DNA of 64,000 nt. Source: Patiria miniata. Its lineage: Eukaryota; Echinodermata; Asteroidea; Valvatida; Asterinidae. The stretch spans positions 25,471,334-25,535,333 of the forward strand of contig NW_024037074.1 in NCBI RefSeq assembly GCF_015706575.1, in the 5' to 3' direction. Position numbers and translations under genes: made by a program. The notes under the pieces were generated by a model, which was not told the DNA's origin, searched no databases, and saw only the letters and a program-made list of their open reading frames with translations. Below are positions 43,401-52,800 of the stretch, one piece after another (position 1 is the first letter of the stretch; each line of letters opens with the position of its first letter).

Positions 43401-46391
43401 TTTACACCGTAAAGCTATAAAGCTCACTGTACACACTTCTTTCGTGCAGTATTGATGCACTGATGTGGTACTATTATGTGATGTGCTGTGGTCCAATGGT
43501 TACGGTGTTCAACTCGTGTGCTGTGGGTTCCAATCCTGAGCGTGGGAACATGGTGCTTGTGCTCTTGAGCAAGGTACTTTACCATTATTGCTTCGCCCTT
43601 CGGATGGGACGTGAAGCTGTAGGTCCCGTGTGTTGTGTAATGCACGTTAAAGAACCAGTAACACTTATCGCTAAGAGAAGGGGTTAGCCCCGGTGTTTCT
43701 GGCAGTGGCTGCTTAATGCGCCACAGCTCCTTGTAAACCATTATAAAGGTGCTACATAATGGTTCTCATATTTCTCGTGTACTTCATTTACCTGTCTCTA
43801 ATTATAGAAATAATTTCCAGCGCCTTGAGTACCTAATTGTTAGTAGATATGTGCGCTATATAAGACTTTGGTATTATTATTATTATTATGTGGACCTTGA
43901 AGAACAATTTGAATGGCAACTTCTGTGATCTAAATTTCGGGGTCGGGTTTCTTTAACGGGTACCTGAGTACCGTGCTCTTTTCAATCGGGTACCTGGTTC
44001 CCGTACTACCCGTACATGCACACCGTTAACATCCAGTCAGTGAGATACATAAAGTGGACTGTAGTTTGGCCAAACGGGACCAATCAGAACACAACTTGTA
44101 CAGCTACAGTTTATTGGTTGTCAACATTTTTTTACTTTTTTTTTATTTTTATTTTTTTATTAAAATATATAGCTCTCCTTCATTCTGGGGTTCTCATCAA
44201 TTTGTTATTAACCCTAACCCCTTTGGTGTTTTTTAATACTAGAAAGTATCCTGAATCCACCAAAATCCAACAATTTTGCCATGCAAAAAAAATGGTGGTG
44301 GCCAGTGAGTCCATCAGAATCCAGCAGTTAGCCGGGAGTAAATCTGTTGAGATCCTAAATCCATGAAGTCCCCCAACTGCTCAATAAGGAGGTATCCTGA
44401 ATCCACCAAAATCCTGCAGTATCGTTAGGCTTACTGTGCGGAATCCATCAAAATCTCCCAACTTTTTCAATATGGAAGTATCCTGCATCTACCGAAATCC
44501 TCGGGTGTGGATTCAAATGGATTCAGGTACGTTGGGTTAAAGTGAAACAAACTTACATGTTGGGCCTGGTAGTTGTACAGGGACCGGAAAACTTTGACCT
44601 GACCTGAAAACAAGACAAAAGATATAAACAATTAATTATAGAATGATCACAATACTTGTTTAGCCACATTTCAGGTTTATCGGTACTGCCATAATACATG
44701 TACCTATAGGGCCTATTTTGCATTTTGAACGATGATGCTGAGTCGGGAACTAGGGCAGAGCTCAGCGGAAACCAGTTCAAGCTAGTTCCCGACTCCGTAT
44801 CATCGTTTGAAATGCACTTGAGTGTACAAACGAGATCCGGTCCACTCATTATCATAAGGTAGTGGATATTTTGCCGGAGGTAACGCCGGCAAACTAACGT
44901 TTACTAAAGGTTTGCCAGCGGCAATCCATATCAACAGAGGGCGCTGTACTCTTTAAGATAGGGCTGAATTATAACATGTTTCAAATTCCCACTAAAGTTG
45001 TATAGCACAGTCGGTGCAGTGATTAAGCAATGGCTCTAGTGAGTGGGATGTCCTGAGTTCGAATCCTGATCCCCGCCACATTTTTAAGGTTTTTTTTCCC
45101 ATCCCCAAATAAATAAGAATATTCTTCTTTTATTATTTTAATATGTCTCAAACATTTTATTGCAGAGTATTACTTTTTCTTTTTCAGATTTGTGGCTCTG
45201 GAGGATTTTTTTTTAAAGGGAAATAATTAAAGTCCGAAATTATAAAATGGTCTGATTCCCATCTTGTAAATACAAAAATACAACGATAATATTGGCATGG
45301 AGCCAGACTAAAATTTGTCACCGGAAAATGTTTAACTTACTTTAAGTCCCGAAAAACAGTAACTGCGCATGTTCAGTGCATATCCGGCAAGCTAACGTTT
45401 ACTGAAGGTTTGCCGTCTCCGGCAAAAAATCCACTGCCTTATCATAATCGATGCGTCGCGCTCGGTAAGGGAATCGCACTGGGACCTTTAGAAGCAAACT
45501 CACCCTAGGCTAATCAGAAAGTGCTGCCTTTTTCAGATGTCTATTTTTCGTGAAATTTCCAGATTTGTTTGCACACATTTGCGTATCAAAATTTTTAACA
45601 TGAAATTTCACGAAAATTAGACATCTGAAAAAGGCAGCACTTTCTCTGATTAGCCTATAAAGTATACGCAGTGGCTATTGTTACGGCAGCCGTAACGCAT
45701 TTCCCATTTTCTATCGTTATGGTAGACTGCAACTTTTATAAAAACATGAGAAGAAAATATAAAATTAGAAGGAAAAAAAGTGAATTTGAACGTTATGAAA
45801 TTCGGACTTTATTTCCCTTTTAAAAAAAATCCTCCAAAGCCTCAGGTTAGAAAAGGAAAAAAATTCGAGTGCAAAACTGAGATGCGAACCCGCAACCTAG
45901 CGGTGTAAAATCCTACCCTGTATCGCCTGAGCTGTCGCATTGCTCGCTAAAACGTGTGGAAACAAATAATTATATACCTGTGTGCGTATCAATAAAGTAT
46001 CGTAGAGGGCGCCAAACAACGGCTGCCGTAACAATAGGCACTTCGTAAAGTATAAGAGGGTGAGTATGGTTCTAAAGCAATAATAAACTACAAACTAAGC
46101 TTAAATGCGAAAGTCAAAATTTGACAAACTTCGACATGTTTTTGTACATGGTGGAAGTGTGGCCTTTATTTACGGAGGTAGTCCAGTAAATTGGCCACAT
46201 TTATGGGGCTATTGGATTGCCTATGGTACAAACATGACAAACAAACCAAACTCCAAAGTGGCGTCTGGATACCACATTCTTTCCACACCGTTTTCCGAGA
46301 AATACCCTTCCGATTAGTTTCATTTCAGAGGAATACCTGGTTTAGGAACCGGCTTTGGCGGTGGCGGTGCACTTCTTGCTGGAGTAGTCAT
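34448..46391 (-). CDS. OSTF1: Osteoclast-stimulating factor 1 homologue, eight coding exons, complete
   Basis: Cytosolic adaptor with one SH3 domain and ankyrin repeats; vertebrate OSTF1 binds Src-family and RNA-related partners. Exons (minus) are 46337-46391, 44557-44603, 42244-42294, 40631-40694, 40282-40373, 37633-37831, 35684-35782 and 34448-34491. The phases are consistent throughout, giving 216 residues (human has 214). The N-terminus is a Pro-rich leader ([11 protein letters not shown]); SH3 is at about 20-75 ([20 protein letters not shown]; the usual WW is W56-Y57). Ankyrin repeats are at about 80-200, with the family block [16 protein letters not shown]. The tail ends [12 protein letters not shown] as in vertebrates. 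Introns carry many MITEs. A possible poly(A) signal ATTAAA (minus) lies at 33871-33876. Identification is firm. Confidence 0.96.
34540..34740. mobile_element. Foldback MITE, TA-flanked, about 78-bp arms
   Basis: The left arm starts AGCCTTTTCAGAGTTCCAAC; the right arm is its inverse. The loop is about 45 bp. TA sits on both sides. In OSTF1 intron 7. Shares the terminal AGCCT with 39275-39406. Confidence 0.85.
35244..35631. mobile_element. MITE with TTAGGCC-poly(A) ends
   Basis: TTAGGCC, an A run, then TCGGTCTCTGGTCAG at the left; the inverse at the right (CTGACCAGAGACCGA, T run, GGCCTTAA). Contains a T-rich interior. A related element is at 60904-61292. Confidence 0.7.
35684..35782 (-). CDS. 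OSTF1: OSTF1 exon 7
   Basis: Encodes [20 protein letters not shown] and on, the last ankyrin repeat. T-rich acceptor ending CAG; donor ACAACAA/GTAAGA. Confidence 0.93.
35925..36015 (+). repeat. Dispersed repeat with CCAAT, partner of 63235-63330
   Basis: GTTTAAAACCACCCACGTGA, then GCTCT, GACCAATAGGAAT and TATTTATGAAT, recurs at 63237-63307 in the same order and strand. It lies in OSTF1 intron 6. Confidence 0.6.
36244..37055. mobile_element. Giant palindromic element with nested palindromes
   Basis: The ends are TGGGTCATTCCACTGGGTTG and its inverse. The two halves are inverted copies around about 36653 (for example AAGAAAAGCTTTTGTT near 36556 against AACAAAAGCTTTTCTT near 36738). Each arm also has its own palindrome, GGACGTAACATTGACACCGC at 36434 and its mate around 36843-36877. 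In OSTF1 intron 6. Confidence 0.85.
37240..37574 (-). repeat. tRNA-derived SINE (family C), minus copy
   Basis: Same sequence in inverse orientation as 43481-43889: head with GGGTTTGAACCCTGACTGG, body GTGCTTGTGCTCTTGAGCAA and ACACGGGACCTACGG. The 3' tail is missing. Confidence 0.8.
37633..37831 (-). CDS. OSTF1: OSTF1 exon 6 (ankyrin)
   Basis: Encodes two central ankyrin repeats, including [20 protein letters not shown] and [16 protein letters not shown]. Acceptor ATGATCACAG, donor AAAG/GTCAGT. Confidence 0.97.
37888..38293. mobile_element. TTAA-flanked element with CCTGAATCC repeats, copy 1
   Basis: TTAA at 37884-37887 and 38294-38297; ends CCCTAACTCCC and GGGCGGTCAGGG. Inside, CCTCAATCCTGCAAAATCC and variants repeat four to five times and invert near the right end. 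Confidence 0.75.
38592..39122 (-). mobile_element. TTAA MITE with central palindrome, copy C
   Basis: TTAA on both sides (38588-38591, 39123-39126). Inverse orientation to copies A, B and D. The central CCAACGCTGGTCGGCCGACC block is at about 38934-38961. Confidence 0.88.
39275..39406. mobile_element. Foldback MITE, TA-flanked
   Basis: AGCCTCTGTACTGATGACG at the left and its inverse at the right, continuing to ACACTTTGTTT; arms about 35 bp, TA on both sides. OSTF1 intron 5. Confidence 0.8.
39580..40200. repeat. Inverted and repeated GAGCAAA/CTACGTGCTGAGC segments
   Basis: GTACGTGCTGAGCAAAAAGT at 39590, GAGCTACGCGCTGAGC near 39768 and GAGCTACGTGCTGAGCAAAT at 40040 share a core, as do the blocks CGAGGCAGAAAACTC and CGAGGTGAAAAACTCACCG. 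This looks like a decayed foldback element; ends not defined. Confidence 0.45.
40282..40373 (-). CDS. OSTF1: OSTF1 exon 5
   Basis: Encodes [19 protein letters not shown] and the rest of the first ankyrin repeat. T-rich acceptor ending TAG, donor CTT/GTAAGT. Confidence 0.96.
40631..40694 (-). CDS. OSTF1: OSTF1 exon 4 (end of SH3)
   Basis: Encodes [20 protein letters not shown] and Y72, the SH3 W-containing strand and the LIPSNY signature. Confidence 0.96.
40747..41226. mobile_element. Mariner-like MITE family 1, complete copy
   Basis: TA-flanked; CAGGGTGAGTAAAAAAAAAC at the left and GCTTTTTTGACTCGCCCTG at the right, the latter preceded by GTCCCGACATTTGGGTTTC that mirrors the left arm. The arms are inverted over most of the 480 bp. 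This is the reference for the truncated copies at 3403 and 20930. Confidence 0.88.
41440..41770. repeat. 21-bp minisatellite
   Basis: The unit ATGGTTCCCACGATTTACTAA repeats about 14-15 times, perfect in the middle and diverging at 41690-41770, with two TTAATTAATGG interruptions. Because 21 is a multiple of 3, a minus-strand frame reads heptads such as ESWEPFS; that frame is a by-product. In OSTF1 intron 3. Confidence 0.85.
41977..42206. mobile_element. Foldback element with a triplicated loop
   Basis: Arms of about 62 bp (from TGAAGGTTTGCAGTAACAC, through CTCTTTTGGGAAGATGTG, and the inverse). The loop holds three tandem 29-bp units at 42040-42126 based on GATCAGAGCATACTGATCGG. OSTF1 intron 3. 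A related end is at 63511. Confidence 0.85.
42244..42294 (-). CDS. OSTF1: OSTF1 exon 3 (SH3 RT loop)
   Basis: Encodes [17 protein letters not shown]; acceptor TTACTCTACAG, donor ATG/GTGAGT. Confidence 0.97.
43073..43290 (-). repeat. SINE family C, minus copy, diverged
   Basis: GCCAGAAACACTGGGGCAAA, ACACATGGGAC and a head-like GGGCTCAAACCC occur in the same order as in the copy at 37240-37574. Confidence 0.65.
43481..43889 (+). repeat. SINE family C, full copy with LINE-like tail
   Basis: tRNA-like head (GTGGTCCAATGGTTACGG, B-box GTGGGTTCCAATCCT), body, then a 3' end GTGCGCTATATAAGACTTTG with (TTA)n at 43871-43889, the tail style of LINE2/CR1-mobilised SINEs. Confidence 0.82.
44212..44536. 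mobile_element. TTAA-flanked element with CCTGAATCC repeats, copy 2
   Basis: TTAA at 44208-44211 and 44537-44540; left end CCCTAACCCC. The phrase TATCCTGAATCCACCAAAAT and variants repeat at least four times. Confidence 0.7.
44557..44603 (-). CDS. OSTF1: OSTF1 exon 2
   Basis: Encodes [15 protein letters not shown], the first SH3 strand. Acceptor TTTTCAG, donor CAT/GTAAGT. Confidence 0.96.
44720..44815. mobile_element. Short foldback element
   Basis: GCATTTTGAACGATGATGCT and AGTCGGGAACTAG at the left are mirrored at the right (CTAGTTCCCGACT, ATCATCGTTTGAAATGC). Loop about 28 bp. Confidence 0.75.
44857..45439. mobile_element. TA-flanked element carrying a tRNA-like core (plus)
   Basis: TIRs AGGTAGTGGATATTTTGCCG and its inverse (CGGCAAAAAATCCACTGCCT), each followed by GTTTACT.AAGGTTTGCCG-type subterminal repeats. 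Inside, at 45004-45085, a tRNA-like segment with B-box GAGTTCGAATCCTG is followed by a tail that recurs inverted in the neighbouring element. Confidence 0.75.
45508..45655. mobile_element. Foldback MITE, TA-flanked, about 50-bp arms
   Basis: GGCTAATCAGAAAGTGCTGC at the left, its inverse at the right, continuing through TTTTTCAGATGTCTA and TTCGTGAAATTTC. OSTF1 intron 1. Confidence 0.85.
45660..46055. mobile_element. Element with CTATTGTTACGGCAGCC ends carrying a tRNA-like core (minus)
   Basis: TIRs GTGGCTATTGTTACGGCAGC and its inverse near 46020-46045. Inside is an inverted copy of the core in the previous larger element: the tRNA-like complement at 45866-45945 (GGGTTCGCATCTC on the minus strand) and the CGGACTTTATTTCCCTTTTA tail at about 45800. 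Confidence 0.7.
46337..46391 (-). CDS. OSTF1: OSTF1 exon 1 (start)
   Basis: Encodes [18 protein letters not shown] plus the first base of G19; donor CCAG/GTATTC. The Pro-rich leader matches the family's N-terminus, which fixes the start codon. Confidence 0.93.
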
Positions 46392-46846
46392 AACTGAAAG
46401 CCAATATGCAGTTCAAGAAAAGGGGAAAAACTGTACTCCGAGCTAGCTCCGATGACTGCAAGAACCACTCACGTTTACGTTTCCGGGTGAGGTCTGACTT
46501 CTGTCGCTATCATCGCGATGGAGTTTCGCCATGCACAAGTCCGAGCCAGACTACTGAGCCGAACCCGGAAGTGTTATTACTAAAGTTCAGCTTAGAAATT
46601 AATTACCTACGATGTTTGCGACCTTCGCGTACGTGTTGTAATAGACTAGCGTGTCCGAATGACAGGTAGTAATCCGATTTGTGATATGAAAACAAAATAA
46701 ACCGCAAACTTCGTGTGCACGACGAAGCTGTCACAGATCTATTTTTAGTACTGTTCATTTTGCTTTAAAAACATGAGCAATTAGCTGATACTGAGTTGAC
46801 TGAGTGTATAAAATTAGGTGTCTTTTCTTTACATCTCACTTGCAGT
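46392..46846. promoter_or_regulatory. Probable shared (bidirectional) promoter
   Basis: The interval separates the start codons of OSTF1 (minus) and the RING gene (plus). It contains an ETS/GABP-type CCCGGAAGTG at 46564-46573, CG-rich sequence at 46430-46640, and a TATAAAA at 46807-46813 with an initiator-like TCACTTG about 28 bp downstream facing the RING gene. A compact head-to-head pair usually shares such an interval. Confidence 0.5.
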
Positions 46847-46882
46847 ATGGATGACGGAGAGGAATTACCACTTTCAATCCCT
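46847..46882 (+). CDS. RING gene exon 1 (candidate)
   Basis: ATGGATGACGGAGAGG opens MDDGEELPLSIP, then the perfect donor CCT/GTAAGT. It joins exon 2 in phase 0. If the gene instead starts at 50263 (MTMYEQV) this exon is not needed. Confidence 0.5.
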
Positions 46883-49800
46883 GTAAGTTTAACCATTTTT
46901 ATGCGACCGGTGCCATTCTTCTTGTGATCTTCCTTGATGATCAGTCACACTGCATGTGTTGTGCCCATTCTTGAAAATCACGCATTCTCGAGAATGGGCA
47001 TGCACATTCTTGAGAATGTGCAACTGGATCCTTGCTCGGTACAACTATAGAATGCAGGGCCACTTTACTCTACATCCGCGCCTCCGTACGGCTGCGTGGA
47101 GGCGTGGAGCCGCAGTCGACCTACCTCCGAAAATCGATCGTGGAGTCGTGGAGCCGCAGAGAATTGCGCCCTCTATCGGTGCGCGTCTCTGCGACTCCGC
47201 GACTCCGCGCCTCCGCGACTCCAGACAGTGCCCCGTCGCCCTCCCCCCCCCCCCTTCCTAATTGGCCCGCCCAATTAAAGCGACTCTGCGACTCCCCGAC
47301 TCCGCGCCTCCGCGACTCCAGACAGTGCCCCGTCGCCCTCCCCCCTTCCTAATTGGCCCGCCGATTTAAAATGGATATGGATGCTTCGTTCTCAAAAAGA
47401 TTCCGCCGAGAATTGCGCCCTCTATCGCTACGCGTCTCTGCGACTCCGCGACTCCGCGCCTCCGCCACTCCAGTGCCCCGCGTCTCCGCGATTCTGCGAC
47501 TCCAAGACTCCGCGCCTCCGCCGCTCCAGACAGTGCCCCCAACACATTTACAAGCACGCCCTCCCTTCCGATCCTTCATGAGAAGCTTTGAAGACAAGTG
47601 CAGTGCATTCCTTCGCTGTACTTAGCACTTTTTTGCAGGTTTGCATATCTATTACTCCTATTCCATCCACGCCTCCAGGCAAAATAAAAACCTTGCTTCG
47701 GCGTGGCCCTGCATTCTATAGTTGCTCCCCTTGCTCAATCTTGGCAAAAATAACTCTTCCAGATTGAGCGCACATTCTTGAGAATGCGCGACAAGATAAC
47801 GGTCTTGTCGATGCCGAGCACCGGCTGCGCTTGGCAAGTCTAGCTGAATCCTCGTTCACTGATTCTCAATAATTATACTGTTGCAACGCAAGGCGCTGAA
47901 AAGTAGAGTGGCTATGATAAGTAAAGGCGTATTGATATGGGGGGGGGGGGGGACACCGGGAAAATATAAGAGACATAATAATACTAGTGCAAAGAATTCT
48001 GATTTTTGGGATAATAAAAGCGGGGGGGACGGGGGGGGGGGGGGGGGGGGGGGGGTAAGAATGAAGAATGAAGAATGAGAATGAATACTGCTACATCCCA
48101 TAGTGCTAATGCTATTTCCCATTTAAATTGCCACCAATTTATTGTTCCCATCCCACCATAACGTCGCAGAGCTGGATTCTATCTAGTCAAAAGAGCAATT
48201 TTGGCAGCTTCTGGACATCGTTTTTTTTTCGTGGCACGCATATGATACATGCAGGGACTTGTAACTTGTCTAGCCTAAACAAAGCACTTCCCAGACTAGT
48301 TCCCAGTTCTCTGTTATTACAAAACTTCCCATAGTGGGCAGAAAAAAGCAATAATAACAGGTTTAATTTGATTCAAATTATCGTAGTTATACGAGTACAG
48401 AAGCATAGCACATTTTCTTTCCTCTTTATATGAATTGTTTCCCTTTTAACCGCTATACAATTCATTTAACATAATTATGTCGTGCAATGTTTGTTAAGAT
48501 TGGGCAAAATTCATAAATTGTGCACGTGATATTCCCACCCAATCTTATGAATGAGCGCTCATTCTTAAGAACGCGTGCTCGTTCTTAAGAATGGGCGCTC
48601 ATTCTTAAGAATGCGCGCCCATTCTCGAGAATGTGCATGCCCATTCTCGAGAATGCGTGATTTTCAAGAATGGGCACAACACATGCACACTAGTCCGAAC
48701 ACGGAGGAATAAAAACACACGGATCGCTTTTTTAAGCGATCCGGCCGTAGAGTCCTAGTTACTCGGACTACATGTACACATACATGACGTACTGGGGCAT
48801 GTCTGGAAACTCCACTTGACTTTGAGTTTGTGCTGATTTCAAACCAATTTGTCATGTTTGCCATATTTGTGAGATAGTTCGTTTTGCTTATTTTAATTTT
48901 CTGTGTTTGGTCTGTTGGGAAAGAATGCCCTGACGCCACTTGCTTGTTTTATGATCTCAATTCTCAATGAAGGTCAGCCGTTGCAAAAATGTTGATCTGA
49001 TGAAAACATGAACATTTCTTGGTAACATTTTTGCACACACATGGGTACACCAAGGCACAGAGTTTAGTCCGGTGACTGGCCATAGACATGATAGACGGGG
49101 GTAGTCCAAAGGTTAAAAAAAGGTGATTTTGCCAGATATTTCACTCCCCAATTTAAATAATCCATATAAAAATGATTCTTTTCTCAGTAATCCTTACCTT
49201 TAGGACCCTGTTCCTATATTGTTGATGTACCCTAACGTGGCGCAGCCCCTAACGTGGCGCACTTTGATTTTTCGCCTGTAGCGCCTAGCTAGAGCAAAAG
49301 TTTTAACTGAAATTTCACAGAAAGCGAAATTTCATCAAGTTCTAAACACTCCCGTTCATAAATCGCGAGTTTATTTACCCGCTACAAAGTTAAAAGGAAA
49401 ATTTATTTTGGCGTGATTTTGCGATTTTAATTTTTATTTTCAAGTGCAAAGTGAAACCTTTGAAAATGCCCCGAAAAATAAGAAAATAATGTTCTGACAA
49501 ACATCTGGCTGGGTATGTAAGTAGAAATAATAATGATTTATCAGAATTGATCAAGTTTACAGAAATTCTTAAATGTTAATTTGGAATTTTCTGAGATTTA
49601 CTTAAGTGCGCCACGTTAGGGAACACTCCGCCAATTTGTGCCCAATTTCCGGACGCCACCGTTTTTCAATTTCGGCTTAAATTTTATGAAACCGAAATTG
49701 TTCATGGAGGTTAAATAGCAAGCATTAATAAGGTAAAAGTACCATTATTTTACTGCATGAATTTGAGGTTTGTCAACAAAGAGGTTTGGCAACACTACAC

Positions 49801-52800
49801 GAGGAAAGTTGGGTAAGCTTCGAAGTGCGCCACGTTAGGGAACACGACTATATAGGGTTAAAAGACTTACCAAAACAGCTGACTAAATGACACTCAAAAG
49901 TGACATTCTGATAATTGTTGACGCGTCTGAACAGTTGGCAATGACATCTTCTTGAATATCAGCAGGTTAATTTTTGTGGAAAGAGGGCAGGGCTTTGATT
50001 TATGAGGAGTTAAAGACGACGATGACAAACAAAAAATATATTTTAAAAAAGCAAGATGGCGAACTGCAAATAAAGGTAGGAAAGTCACATTTTCTTTGAC
50101 AGTGCTTTCAAAATTACAACTGACATGAGTTTATCTGTTAGAAAAAAGACTTCTTTAGCCTGCAAAAGTCACTTGGTACTGGGCAGTCATCTGCAAAAGT
50201 CAATTTTGAACAGAACTTGTAAAAATAGCGGTGTCCTAAAGATAAGGATTACCCTTTTCTCCATGACTATGTACGAGCAGGTCAAGGCAGTGTCAGAGCA
50301 CTTCACATGCCCCATATGCATGGAGAGACTGTCCCAGACATACATCACGCCCTGCGGCCATCGCTATTGTGGTAAATGCATCAAAGAGTGCGTCAATAGG
50401 AGGTAAGAGAATGGTTTGGCATTCATTGCATGTATTGTTGATGTACCCTAACGTGGCGCGGCCCCTAACGTGGCGCACTTTGATTTTTCGCCTGTAGCGC
50501 CTAGCTAGAGCAAATGTTTTAACTGAAATTTCGCAGAAAGTGAAATTTAATCAAGTTCTAAACACTCCCGTTCATAAATCGCGAGTTTTTTTTACCCGTT
50601 GCAAAGTTAAAAGAAAAAATTATTTTGGCGTGATTTTCCGATTTTATTTTCAAGTGCAAAGTGAACCCTTTGAAAATGTCCCGAAAAATAAGAAAATAAT
50701 TTTCTGACAAACATCTGGCTGGGTTTGTAAGTAAAGATAATGATGATTTATCAGAATTTATCAAGTTTACAGAAATTCTTAAATGTTAATTTGGAATTTT
50801 CCGAGATTTATTCAAGTGCGCCACGTTAGGGAACACTCCGCCAATTTGTGCCCAATTTCCGGACGCGACCGTTTTTGCATTTCGGATTAAATTTTATGAA
50901 ACCGAAATTGTTCACAGAGGTTAAATAGCAAACATTAAAAAGGTAAAAGTACCAGTATTTCACTGCATGAATTTGAGGTTTATCAACAAATAGGTTTGGC
51001 AACAATACACGAGGAAAGTTGGGTAAGCTTCGAAGTGCGCCACGTTAGGGAACACGACTATATGCGTTATACATTACTCAGCTATCTCTGGAGCCTTTAT
51101 CAGCTTTGAGCTCCGTGCTCTAACAAAAGAGGGCGCCCTTTTACAAAGCAACGACGTCCCAAGGGCGGGACATTTCGCTGGTTGACGCGCACTGTTTCTT
51201 GTGTGTGATGCACGTACACCAGGGGATTTGTACTATGTACACGCAGTGGCCGTGATTCGCAGCAAATGAATTGCAGTCAGGCAAGATGGTGTCGGTCGGT
51301 CACCCCCAACTGTACTCACTTTGCCGGTGAGGGGGGTACTTGTGAACGGAGCGGATAGACTCCTCTTTCATTTTTTTTGCTCAGTCATCTGTGACAATGA
51401 CTTAAAAATGACTCAAAATTAATATGACTGGATAGAGGATATCCTGGCCTTTTTCCTTGTAGTTCAATCTTTCTAAAATATTCAGTACATTTCTGATAAT
51501 TTACAATTAAAAATAGGTACACTTTAGTTTGAGATACGCTGTTTTGCATTAATTCCGATAACTGGGTTTTATTCTTTCTTTTTTGATATGCAGATCCAGA
51601 TGTCCATGTTGCAACACGAAAGTGACAGGAGACAAGCTGTTCCCTGATTGGGCGTTTGATAACCTCATTAGCATGGTTTCCACGGAGAAAAACAAAGCAG
51701 AGGATATGTACTTTGTGAAGTTAATTCAAGAAGCAGGTACTAAAAAGTTAGCCTTTAATAGTTATCCTGCATTTTTCAAACTCTCATCGTTTTCCCCTTC
51801 TAAAGGCCGGTTCATACTACATGCGAATGTGAATGCAATGCTAATTTGATGTCATGGAGCATTCGTTGCGAAATTTGCTGGAGTTGAAATGTGTTCAATT
51901 TTTGCCCTGACCTCACAAATTCTAGTTCGCATTCGCTTTCGCGCCGAGTATGAACCGGACTTAACACAAAAAGTGGAAATTTCCATCACAGTAAATGTTA
52001 AACATTACAGTAAATGTTAAAGATTGCCTGGGAATCAAAGTCAAAAATTGTTTTGAAAAAAAAAACAGGTTAAAGGGAAGATACAACATTTGCAAACATC
52101 AAAAAACGAAATGATCAAATTATCACGAAATACCTTACTGAATTGGTAGGGACTAGTCCAAATCATCCTTTAAAATCGTGGCTCCTGGTGTGCTGACATT
52201 TTAAAAAAACACTGTATTTTTCCAACGCTGGTCGGCCGACCAGCGTTGGAGAAAACTGGCTTTTTTTCAAAAACTGTTCCTAAGTTTTCGTATTTAGTTA
52301 TTTTGACTTTTCTTTGCAATTGATTACACACATGTGAAGGGGTACAAGCCTGCTAGACTGTTTCTCTGAGCCTACAATTCCCCAAGTGTATTAATTGCTC
52401 TGTTTCATTTTAAGTGGGGTCAGGGAACCAGACTACAAGAACATGATAGGTTTTCTTGGTTTTTCCAGCGTCTACAAGCCCAAAACGTGAAACAAGTCAG
52501 TTTAAAAAATATTTTCTATAACATACTAATCCTCCAAATCCATTTATTTCTGAAAATAACAGCAAAAGCAAATGTTGTACATTCCCCTTAAGCTGTTTTG
52601 TTTCTGTCATGACAAGTGTCTTGAGTTAGATATTTTACTTCAGATAGTATCCTGCCTGCAGTGGGTCAAACTTAAAGTAGACTCACACAAACAAGCACGA
52701 CCACAGTACTTGCCACTTAATGCTTGTTTATGTAATGTGTAATGCATTTCAAAATTTGTTTTGCTTTCAGGTCATCAAGAAAAAGAAGAGACAAATTCCA

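Larger units (their letters stand above)
46951..48687. mobile_element. Long-TIR element built of palindromic 20-mers, with a nested insertion
   Basis: The left arm (46951-47027) and right arm (about 48610-48687) are inverted copies from TGCATGTGTTGTGCCCATTC onward. At 48550-48650 about five 20-bp units based on the palindrome CATTCTTAAGAATG (or CATTCTCGAGAATG) repeat in tandem. The interior is occupied by another element at 47042-47724, a low-complexity G-run zone (47940-48056) and unique sequence. In RING gene intron 1. Confidence 0.75.

Noticed and set aside
47032..47625. Arg/Ser/Pro-rich proteins on both strands
   Set aside because: They are translations of the GACTCCGC repeat array of the nested element.
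48550..48650. Heat-shock elements in the CATTCTTAAGAATG array
   Set aside because: TTC and GAA are separated by four bases rather than the two required for an HSE.
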